64,000 bases of DNA from CAVVIO01 sp963748095 (GTDB lineage Bacteria > Bacteroidota > Bacteroidia > Bacteroidales > UBA10428), in NCBI GenBank assembly GCA_963748095.1, contig CAVVIO010000099.1, forward strand, positions 1-64,000. The letters are read 5' to 3'. Below, piece after piece: positions 1 to 7,755 of this stretch. Within the stretch, counting starts at the first letter, position 1, and every line of letters starts with the position of its first letter. The position numbers and the translations under genes are program-made. The notes under the pieces are model-generated. The model saw nothing but the letters and a program-made list of their open reading frames with translations. It was not told the DNA's origin and made no database searches.

Positions 1-1
1 C

Positions 2-145
2 CCCGACGACGCGGCCGACACGCTCTGGGCCACGAACAGCCCCGAGGTGCATGCCCTGCTGGTCGGCGAGCGGGGCTGGTCACCGGACGCCTACGAGGCC
101 TGGCTGCTCGACCTGTGGTGCCGCTACCTGCTCCCCGACCCGTGA
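2..145 (+). CDS. TetR-family regulator, C-terminal fragment
   Basis: Reading frame 2 is open from the window edge to a TGA at 143-145 and gives 47 residues. The Trp-rich pattern, with LVGERGWSPDAYEAWL followed by a LLPDP end, resembles the C-terminal ligand-binding helix of TetR repressors. The helix-turn-helix part lies outside the window, so the operator and ligand cannot be guessed. It converges with the minus-strand bioB cluster. Confidence 0.5.
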   Translation, partial: PDDAADTLWATNSPEVHALLVGERGWSPDAYEAWLLDLWCRYLLPDP

Positions 146-244
146 CCGGAGAGCCCGGCGAGCGCCCTGACCGAGGTGCGGCCGCCAGGGACCGCGGCAC
201 CTCGAGATCCCGTCCCGGTGCCCGCCCGCGCGTGAGGCCGCACC

Positions 245-432
245 TCAGTACTGGGCGGGCAGTGGGCCGTGCTCGCGGCAGGAGGCATCCCAGCCCGCGG
301 GGTGCACCTTCACCCGCAGGCGTCGACCGCACGTGGGGCAGAACCGGGGCGGGTCGAGGTCGCGCCGACACGGCGTGTCGGGTGGCTCGCCTGCGCCGTG
401 CCGCACCAGATGCAGTGGGCCTGGTCGGCCAC
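245..432 (-). CDS. bsaP: Biotin synthase auxiliary protein BsaP-like, frameshifted
   Basis: A small Cys-rich protein of about 62 residues is encoded 2 bases after the bioB stop, starting at a GTG. The first frame shows a CxxC (HCIWCG). After a one-base slip near 380-395 the other frame continues with a Cys, then LDPPRFCPTCGRRL, a GW and a further Cys, and ends in QY-stop at 245-247. Several Cys residues, the LDPPRFC..C pattern and the position behind bioB match BsaP, the small auxiliary protein that supports biotin synthase in actinobacteria. The total of 188 bases is not a multiple of three, which fits one indel. The frameshift is probably a sequence error, as in its neighbours. Confidence 0.65.
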
Positions 433-434
433 CG

Positions 435-1512
435 CTAGAACGCCTTGGACAGGGCGCCCATCGGCATCTGCAGGTCCTCCAGCATCTGGAGGTCGTCGTC
501 GGGCGACCGGCCGAGGGTGGTGAGGTAGTTGCCCACGATGAGGGCGTTGATGCCCGAGGTGAGCCCCAGCGCCTGCAGCTCGCCGCAGGGTGACCTCGCG
601 GCCGCCGGCGTAGCGCAGGATCACCGACGGCAGGCCGAGGCGGAACAGGGCGATCCAGCGGATGGCCTCGAGCGGCTCGACCAGCGGGCGGCCGGCGAAC
701 GGCGTGCCCGGTCGGGGGTTCAGGAAGTTGATCGGCACCTCGGCGGGGTCGACGGGCCGCAGCTGGCCGATGAGCTCGAGGCGCTGGTCGTGGGTCTCAC
801 CCATGCCGAGCAGCACCGCCGCAGCACAGCTCCATGCCGTGCTCGGTCACGAGCTGGCAGGTCTCGAAGCGCTCGGCCCACGAGTGGGTGGTGACCACGT
901 TCGGGAAGAACGACTCGGACGTCTCGAGGTTGTGGTTGTAGCGGTGGACCCCACCCTCGGCCAGGCGGCGCGCCTGCTCGTCGGTGATGATCCCGGCGCT
1001 GACCGCCACGTTGATGCCGGCCTCCTCGTGCACGATCGGCACGAGCTCGAGGATGCGCTGCATGGTGCGCTCGTCGGGGCCGCGGATGGCGAGCACGATG
1101 CAGAACTCGGTCGCCCCGAGCGCGGCGGTCTCCTTGGCGGCGGCGATCACGTCGGTCGTGTCGAGGAACGGCATGGCCTGCACCGGCGACTCGAACTTGG
1201 CCGACTGGCTGCAGAAGTGGCAGTCCTCGGGGCAGCCGCCGGTCTTGGCCGAGAGGATGCCCTCGACCTCGACGGTGTCGCCGCACCAGACCAGTCGCAC
1301 CTCGTGGGCGAGGGCGGCCAGCGCGGGGACGGACGAGTCGGGCACGTCGGCCAGGGCGGCGAGCTCGTCGGCGCGTGAGGGGGCGGCGCTCGTCGAGCAG
1401 CGCCGACCTCGGCGGCCCGGATGGCCTTGCGGGCATCCTCGGACGACAGCCGCGGACGCTCGAGGGCGTCGGCGCGGGGGTTCGGGGAGAGGGCGACGGG
1501 CACGTCGGGCAT
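435..1512 (-). CDS. bioB: Biotin synthase, broken by several frameshifts
   Basis: Radical SAM enzyme that inserts sulfur into dethiobiotin, the last step of biotin synthesis. The radical SAM cluster motif CPEDCHFCSQSAKF (CxxxCxxC) is intact, followed by the YNHNLETS and NFLNPRPGTP motifs of BioB. The ATG at 1512 begins MPDVPVAL and the C-terminus is GALSKAF-stop at 435-437. The product is spread over three frames. Breaks lie near 1380-1400, 820 and 590, so the reading frame as given is not translatable. Full length after correction is about 359 residues, normal for the family. Several indels in one conserved enzyme point to sequencing errors rather than a real pseudogene. bsaP follows immediately. 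Confidence 0.88.
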
Positions 1513-1604
1513 AGGCCCGCAAGGCTACGCGGCAAGGGACCGTTCGGGCGAAAGGGCCCGCGGAGCGCCGCGGGGAGTCCCGTCGCACCGCCCGAACGAC
1601 GGCT

Positions 1605-2197
1605 CTAGAGGCCGAGCTGGACCTGCTCGAGCCGGGCCACGGCCTCGGGGTCGCCGCCCAGCTCGACCTGGGCGGCCTCCCGGCGACCGCTGAGGAAGAG
1701 GGCGAGCTCGGTGGGCGTGCCGGTGAGCACGGCCGACGGCGTCGCCACCGAGGTGCTTCCCTCGCGGCCCGACGGGCGGAGCTCGAGACCGAACGGCCGG
1801 AGCTTCCGGGCCAGCCGGCGGCCGGTGAACCCGGACATCCGCCAGGCGATGTCGTCGAGGTCGGGGCGGCCGGCGCGGGGCCCGAGGCCGTTGGCCCGCC
1901 GGACGTCCTCGTGGTGGATGAGGTACTCGCCGCCGTTGAGCAGGGTGCGCACGCGGGGGATGCGCCACGGGACGCGGGAGCACCGCCCCGAAGGCGCTCG
2001 ACGTTCACCTCGAAGCCCTTGGCCTTCTCCGCCGCCAGGCGTTCATCGCCCCACCGGTGGAAGTGCTCGCGGAGCACGAGGTGGGCGGCCATGTCGGCCG
2101 TGGTCCACCCTTCGCAGAGCGTGGGAGCGTCCGGTCCGAGCTCGACCAGCAGGTCGCAGAGGTCCTTGCGCTCGCTCTCGTCGATCGGTTCGGCCAC
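1605..2197 (-). CDS. TIGR03085-type metal-binding protein (DinB-like), frameshifted
   Basis: The N-terminal part (GTG at 2197, VAEPIDESERKDLCDLL) carries the GPDAPTLCEGWTTADMAAHL pattern of actinobacterial TIGR03085 / maleylpyruvate-isomerase-like DinB proteins. After a one-base break around 1955-1985 the second frame continues with LNGGEYLIHHEDVRRANG and runs to a TAG at 1605-1607. The corrected length is about 197 residues, usual for the family. These are small four-helix proteins with a metal site, and their substrate is generally unknown. The His-rich IHHEDVRR segment is a family hallmark. Start choice is uncertain because several GTG codons are available. Confidence 0.7.
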
Positions 2198-2820
2198 GTC
2201 CGCACCGTATCCCCCCTCCGGGCGGGCGTTCCCGGCTCCGTCCCCGCCTCGGTGGGCGCGGCCGGCCACGACGAGCCCGGCGTCCCAGCCAGGGGCGCGA
2301 CCCGCCGGGCGGCGGCCGCAGTCCCTCCATGTCGGCCCCCGCACGAGCGAGGGCCCAGGACACGACCGAGTTCGAGTTCCACATGTCGCCGGGGACCAGC
2401 TCGTGACGGCCCCAGACCGGGGTCGGCACCAGGGGCAGCACGTCGAGGATCCGGCGGGCGACCGTCGGGTCGTCGGCGACGCGCACCGGGCTGTCGACCG
2501 CCTCGCCGGCGTCGGGGATGCGGCCACCCGGCCACCGCCGGACCTCGTAGCGGAAGAGGCGGAGCTGGCCGGCCGCGCGCATCCCGACCGCTCCCTCGGC
2601 CACCACTCCCCGCCGCTCACCCTCGGCGTCGGGGACCGGCGTCATCTCGATGGTGTACCGGCCCTCGGGCAGCGACCACCTCGAGCGCCGAGTGGTAGAG
2701 GTCGCAGCGGGGCCGCCGTGAGATCGTCGCGGCGGCACCTTCGAAGAGCCTCCCGCTGAGCCGCACGACGTGGGCGCCGGCCCCGAGCGGGATCCAGTAG
2801 AGGTCTGCGTGCCCGTCCAT
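2198..2820 (-). CDS. Conserved actinobacterial hypothetical protein, frameshifted
   Basis: The ATG at 2820 opens MDGHADLYWIPLGAGAHVVR. The frame switches near 2690, after DLYHSALEV, to a segment with GRYTIEMTPVPD, LRLFRYEVRRWPGG and VPTPVWGRHELVPG, ending in a conserved-looking MWNSNSVVSWALAR. I recognise the look of a conserved actinobacterial protein of unknown function but cannot name a family. No stop codon is visible in any minus-strand frame before the next gene's start at 2197, so the true 3' end has probably been lost to another indel. The left coordinate is a limit, not a real end. It lies 14 bases after the rnj stop and is probably co-transcribed. Confidence 0.5.
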
Positions 2821-2834
2821 CCGGGACCTCCGAG

Positions 2835-4585
2835 CTAGGCCTCCATGACCACCGGGACGATCATCGGCTTGCGCTTCGTCTGGGCGTTGACGAAGCGGCC
2901 GGCGGCGCGGCGCACGACCCGCTGGATGTTCTCGATGTCGGTGGCGTCGTTCTGGAACGCCTCCTTCACCGCCCCGCGCACCTGCTCGGCGCACTGGTCG
3001 AGCAGGTCCTCGGCCTCGGGAGCGTGGACCCAGCCGCGGGTGATGATCTCGGGCCCCATGATGATGGCGCCGGTCTCGACGTCGACGCCGAGGAACACGA
3101 CGACCACGCCCTCGTCGGCGAGCACCCGGCGGTCGCGCAGCACGCCGGTGCCGACATCGCCGATGATGCCGTCGACGTAGAGGAAGCCGGCGGGCACCTG
3201 CGAGTGGGCCTCAGGCCCTTGCTGTCCGAGCACGAGCTGGTCGCCGTCGGTGCACACGATGATGTGGTCGGCGGCGACGCCCATCTGCCGGCCGAGCTTG
3301 GCGTGGGCGACCATGTGGCGGTACTCGCCGTGCACCGGGACGAACCACTCGGGCCGGGCGATCGAGAGGTACATCTTGAGGTCCTCGGCCTTGGCGTGGC
3401 CGGAGGCGTGGACGTCGGCGATGCCCGAGTGCACGACCTCCGCGCCGGCCCGGACCAGGCCGTCGATGACCTTGGAGACGTCCTGCTCGTTGCCCGGGAT
3501 CGGGTGCGAGCTCATGATCACGACGTCGTCGGAGCTGAGGGTGAGCCAGCGGTTCTCGTTGGCCGCCATGAGGGACAGGGCCGACATGGGCTCGCCCTGG
3601 GAGCCGGTGGAGATGATGCACACCTTCTCCGGCGGGAGGTCGCCGACGTCGGCGATGTCGCGGAGGCGGGACTCGGGGATGTTCAGCAGGCCCATCTCCC
3701 GGGCCAGGCGCACGTTCTTCTTCATCGACATGCCCATGGTGGCCACGACGCGGTCGAAGGAGATGGCGGCATCGGCGATCTGCTGGACCCGGTGGATGTG
3801 GCTGGCGAAGCAGGTGGTGATGATCCGCCGGCCCTCGTAGCGGTGGAAGAGGTTGTAGAGCACGCCACCGACGGAGGTCTCCGAGGACGCGTGGCCGTGC
3901 TCGTCGGCGTTGGTCGAGTCCGACAGCAGGAGGCGGATGCCCTCGTTGCTGGAGAGCGAGCCGACGCGGGCGAGGTCGGTGAGACGGCCGTCGACCGGCG
4001 TGAGGTCGAGCTTGAAGTCACCGGTGTGGAGGATCACGCCCTGGGGGGTGTGGAAGGCGGTGGCCATGCCGTGCGGCACCGAGTGGGTGACGGGGATGAA
4101 CTCCACGTCGAAGGGCCGATCATCCGGCGCTCGCCGTCGGTCACCGGGATGAACTCCGTGCGGTCGAGCAGGCCGGCCTCCTCGATGCGGTTGCGGGCCA
4201 GGCCCAGGGTGAGCGCCGTGCCGTAGATCGGGAACGACAGCTCGCGCAGCAGGTACGACAGGCCACCGACGTGGTCCTCGTGGCCGTGGGTGGCGATGCA
4301 GCCCGACGATGCGGTCGGCGTTCTCGCGCAGGTAGGTGAAGTCCGGCAGCACCAGGTCGATGCCGAGCATGTCGAGATCGGGGAACATGAGCCCGCAGTC
4401 GAGGAGGATGATCGGCCATCGACCTCGATGCAGGCGCAGTTGCGGCCGATCTCGCCCAGCCCGCCGAGGAAGGTGACCTTCACGGCGTCGGCGTCGACCG
4501 GCCCGGTGCGGCCTTGGCCTTGGCCTGGCCTTGCCCGTCGGGCCTGGAGCCCTGAGCCTTGTTCTTTCCGGCTCTTCTTGGTCAC
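2835..4585 (-). CDS. rnj: Ribonuclease J, frameshifted
   Basis: Metallo-beta-lactamase/beta-CASP ribonuclease for RNA maturation and decay. Visible motifs are FLGGLGEIGRNC near the N-terminus, LLDCGLMFPD, the metal-binding THGHEDHVGG (HxHxDH), HTGDFKLD, LLLSDSTNA, STGSQGEP, SSHPIPGNE and HASGHA, then the C-terminal region ending VVMEA-stop at 2835-2837. The frame breaks near 4420, 4305 and 4120, all in the first 160 codons. A GTG at 4585 (VTKKSRK) is the likely start and overlaps the dapA stop by four bases (GTGA). The corrected length of about 583 residues, including a basic N-terminal extension, fits actinobacterial RNase J. The dapA-rnj order is a known actinobacterial arrangement. Confidence 0.9.
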
Positions 4586-5464
4586 GAATACAACCGTCGG
4601 TGCACGTCGAGCGCCCGTTCCTGTAGTCCATCGGGTGGATACCCCATCGGCGGGCGACACGGCCCCGCCGGCCTGCCAGGGCCCGTTCAACATCGCCTTG
4701 GTGGGCACGGGGTTGGGGTGGAGATCGCCGCTCTCGAAGTCGTAGCTCTCGATCAGGCGGCCATTGAGCTCCCGGGCCCGGGCGAGGTCGCCCTTGCGGA
4801 AGCTGGAGATCATCTCGGCCATCACCGGGGCAGCCCAGTGGGTGGCCACGCCGATGACGCCGACGGCGCCGACGGCGAGCAGGGGCAGGGTGAGCGAGTC
4901 GTCGCCGCTGTAGACCACGAAGCCCTCCGGCGCCCGGCTCACGATGCGGGCGGTCTCCCCGGGGTTCCCGGCCGCGTCCTTCAGCCCGACGATGTTGGGC
5001 ACCTCGTGGGCGAGGCGGAGGAGCAGGTCGCTGCTGATCTTGCGCCCGGTGCGCACCGGGATGTCGTACATCAGCACCGGCAGCTCGGTGGCGGCGGCCA
5101 CATGCCGGAAGTGGGCCTCGATGCCGGCCTGCGACGGCCGGTTGTAGTACGGCGTCACCACCAGCACGGCGTCCATGCCCGCGCCCTTCGCCCGGCTGGT
5201 GAGCTCGGCGGCGTGGCGGGTGTCGTTGGTGCCGGAGCCGGCCAGGACGGGTACGTCGACCGCGTCGCGCACCGTGCGCCACACGGCGACCTGCTCGGAG
5301 TCGGTGAGGCAGGACGCCTCACCCGTGGTGCCGGTGAGGACCAGCGCGTCGTTGCCCTGCTCGACGAGCCAGCGGGCCAGCTCGGCGGCTCCGTCGAGGT
5401 CGACACCGCCCTCGTCGTCGAATGGCGTGACCATGGCGGTGATCACCGAACCGAACCCTGACAT
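4582..5464 (-). CDS. dapA: 4-hydroxy-tetrahydrodipicolinate synthase, 3' frameshift
   Basis: Class I aldolase that condenses pyruvate with aspartate semialdehyde in lysine and diaminopimelate synthesis. The ATG at 5464 gives MSGFGSVITAMVTPF. The TGTTGEA phosphate-binding motif, VTPYYNRPSQ with the catalytic Tyr, and the Schiff-base Lys in NIVGLKDAAGN are all present. After PNPVPTKAMLN the open frame becomes nonsense. A one-base shift around 4650-4690 restores a typical C-terminus (RPPMGYPPDGLQERAL) with a TGA at 4582-4584 that overlaps the rnj start. The corrected length is about 294 residues, normal for DapA. Confidence 0.9.
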
Positions 5465-5561
5465 GGGCTCACGGTACTCCACGCCGGGGGCCCTCCCCCC
5501 GCAACGATTTCCGCCGGAGCGACCGGCCGGGGCAGGCGGACCGAGGGGCGCGCGGGCCTGG

Positions 5562-5990
5562 TCAGGCGGAGGCGACCTCGCCCTCGGCGAGGGCGAACAT
5601 CTCGTACTCCTCACCGGTGTCGGCCATGTGCTCGAACTCGATCACACCGAGCTCGGTGAAGCGGTCCCGCAGCCAGGCGTCGCCGGCGTCGAGCAGGCCC
5701 AGCTTGCGGCAGTTGGGGACGATCTTGGCGAAGAGCATCTGCTGGAAGACCTTCTGGTCGGGGACCCGGTTCTGGACGACCTCGATCGCCTCCTTGACCG
5801 GCACCCCCATGTGCTCCCACACCTCCTGCTGCATGAAGCGGTCTCGCATGCGCACCGCCGCCTCGAAGGCGAACTCCTGGCGCTCCCGCAGCTCGGCCTG
5901 GCTGAGCTCGGCGTAGTACTCCTTCAGCGACAGCACCCCGAACGCCACGTGGCGGGCCTCGTCGCTCATGACGTAGCGGAGCAACTGCTT
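5562..5990 (-). CDS. Ferritin-like diiron protein, truncated at its N-terminus by the contig junction
   Basis: The C-terminal part of a helical protein begins around LLRYVMSDEARHVAFGVLSL. The ExxH metal-ligand motif (DEARH) is typical of ferritin-like or R2-like oxidases. It continues through several amphipathic helices to a TGA at 5562-5564. About 140 residues remain. The upstream half is missing because the sequence changes to Bacteroidota DNA at about 5990. The first residues of the open frame (MPNAKRC) come from the foreign side and are not part of this protein. The substrate is unknown. Confidence 0.65.
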   Translation of the reverse strand, partial: KQLLRYVMSDEARHVAFGVLSLKEYYAELSQAELRERQEFAFEAAVRMRDRFMQQEVWEHMGVPVKEAIEVVQNRVPDQKVFQQMLFAKIVPNCRKLGLLDAGDAWLRDRFTELGVIEFEHMADTGEEYEMFALAEGEVASA

Positions 5991-6000
5991 GAGTAAAATG
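5984..6000. other. Chimeric junction: actinobacterial to Bacteroidota DNA
   Basis: GC content drops abruptly from roughly 70% to under 40% here. On the minus strand the aminotransferase reads in frame as far as MPKGAFY and then becomes unrelated sequence. The ferritin-like protein becomes recognisable at KQLLRYV from the other side. Both genes are cut within a few bases of each other and no repeat, tRNA or integrase gene is present. The exact base cannot be fixed because a few bases fit either side. Confidence 0.9.
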
Positions 6001-6958
6001 CACCTTTTGGCATTGGGCAATATACTCCGGGCATGCTGTTGAGTTCGTTAACCAGAAAATTTCTCCGGGTCAGAAATTCATTATAAACCATACTCATGTA
6101 ATCGGGCGGCGAATCTATTGCCGCTTCAGCTGCAACCTGTGCTATGTATGGCGGACATAAACGTGCCTGACAAAATTTTAATGCAGTATCGAGTAATTCA
6201 CGGTTTTTTGAAACAATAACGCCGGTACGTAATCCAGTGGCACTATACCTCTTCGAGACAGAGTCGATAAGGATCACATTTTTATCCATTCCATCCAGCT
6301 CCATAATGGAGGTAAATTTATACCCATCATAGCATAATTCACGATAAACCTCATCGGCTAACAAAAACAGGTTGTATTTTACGACTAGATCACGAAGTTG
6401 CTCCAATTCCTCCCGTGAATAAATATATCCGGTAGGATTATTGGGATTACAAATAATAATGGCTTTGGTCCGTGGAGTAATTTTCTTTTCAAACTCGCTG
6501 ATTGGAGGCAATGCAAAACCGGTTTCCATGGTTGCTGTAATGGGAACTACCTCTACATCTGTAGCCGTAGCAAAACTAAAGTAATTCGCATAGAAAGGTT
6601 CGGGTACAATAATTTCATCTCCTGCATTTAAACAGGTAAGCAATGTGATCGTTATGGCTTCGGATGCACCAGTTGTTATCAGAATATCCTTATAATCGAC
6701 ATTTATATTAATACGGTGATAATATTCCACGAATTTTTTTCGCAACGATTCATTCCCTGCACTATGACCGTATTCAATTACTTTAACATCGAGGTTTTTA
6801 ATTGCACTCAGGGCATTGGGGGATGTAGGTATATCGGGTTGTCCGATATTTAACCGGTACACATGAATTCCTCTGTTATTGGCTTCCTCAGCTAAGGGAA
6901 CCAGCTTCCTTATAGGAGAGTTGGGCATTACGCTACCTCTTCTGGATATATCCGGCAT
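5993..6958 (-). CDS. PLP-dependent class I/II aminotransferase, C-terminus missing
   Basis: Fold-type I aminotransferase of the aspartate aminotransferase family. Seen are the LNIGQPDIPTSPNAL start region, TTGASEAI, the NPNNPTGYIYS motif near residue 171, LADEVYREL, and the PLP-binding Lys236 in SVSKRYSATGLRTG. About 322 residues remain. The protein ends at PKGAFY, where the contig switches genome, so roughly 70 residues of the small domain are lost. The ATG at 6958 gives MPDISRRGSVMPNSPIRKL, which is normal for the family. The amino donor cannot be assigned from sequence. Confidence 0.85.
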
Positions 6959-7081
6959 GTTGTAAATTATTATTAATAAAAATATTTCCTTACTTAAGTA
7001 AGGAAATATTTAAAATTTATTTAAACAAAAGTGATTGAATTCGAAACAGTAATTTATCGTATTGTAAATTATTGTATTAAT

Positions 7082-7501
7082 CTATTTATTTTCTGCTGCT
7101 TGCGCTACTGTACCTTTAATTCTTAAAACTACAGGAGTATTTTTAGCATTAGAATAAACAGTAATTGATTTCGAGAACGGGCCTACACGCCTGGTATCAT
7201 ATTTTACTTTTATACCCGATTTTTCACCACTTTTAATAGGATCTTTAGGCCATTCTGGAATTGTACAACCGCATGATGAACGAACATTACTTAAAACCAG
7301 AGGTTTATCTCCTGTGTTTACAAAAACAAATTCATGAGCTCCGTTTCCACCCTGTTGAACAGTGCCATAGTCATACGCCAGCGTGTCAAATTTAATCTGT
7401 GGGCCACTATCATTATCAGCCGCATTGGCTTTCGGTGTTTGTGAACAACCGGTTGTAACTGCTAAAATAACTACTGTTGCAAAGGCTAACATCTTTTTCA
7501 T
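7082..7501 (-). CDS. DUF1573 lipoprotein
   Basis: Protein of 139 residues with a start at MKKMLAFATVVILAVTTGC. The hydrophobic segment ends in a Cys at residue 19, so it is probably a lipoprotein. The ATG at 7501 was chosen because it places the signal peptide at the N-terminus. The mature part has the DUF1573 pattern: DYGTV, a FVNTGDKPLVLSNV strand, SSCGCTIPEW, and a KVKYDT...G.F.K.ITV.SN ending, which is an Ig-like beta-sandwich. The family is common in Bacteroidota and its function is unknown. Confidence 0.85.
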   Translation of the reverse strand: MKKMLAFATVVILAVTTGCSQTPKANAADNDSGPQIKFDTLAYDYGTVQQGGNGAHEFVFVNTGDKPLVLSNVRSSCGCTIPEWPKDPIKSGEKSGIKVKYDTRRVGPFSKSITVYSNAKNTPVVLRIKGTVAQAAENK

Positions 7502-7755
7502 AACAAATAATTTTAATAAAACAACTTCCAAAATTATAATTAAATGTTTAAAATTTTAATAATAGATCATATTATTTATAATAATTCCACTGAAATTAAT
7601 TTATATTAACATTTTTTAACTACTCATCCCTGTCCGGTAAACGCTATTGAAATTAATGGGTTCCATCAACTTTAAATAATAATAAATTTATATTTTTACG
7701 AAAATTTTTTTTCATTTAATTTTTATTGTATTTCATTGTAAAATAAACAGATAAA

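Noticed and set aside
797..2620. A single 607-residue protein spanning bioB, the TIGR03085 gene and its neighbour
   Set aside because: It is a read-through of parts of three genes in one frame, caused by indels and the lack of stop codons in GC-rich DNA.
3024..4226. Long open frames on the plus strand opposite rnj and dapA
   Set aside because: They are antisense frames kept open by high GC content. The protein motifs of RNase J and DapA are clear on the minus strand.
1..5990. GC-rich part as a horizontally acquired island
   Set aside because: It carries ordinary actinobacterial housekeeping genes, has no integrase, repeat or tRNA at the border, and the border cuts a gene on each side. An assembly misjoin is simpler.
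7502..7755. T-box or other leader control ahead of valS
   Set aside because: The region is AT-rich, and I see neither a T-box sequence nor an antiterminator stem.
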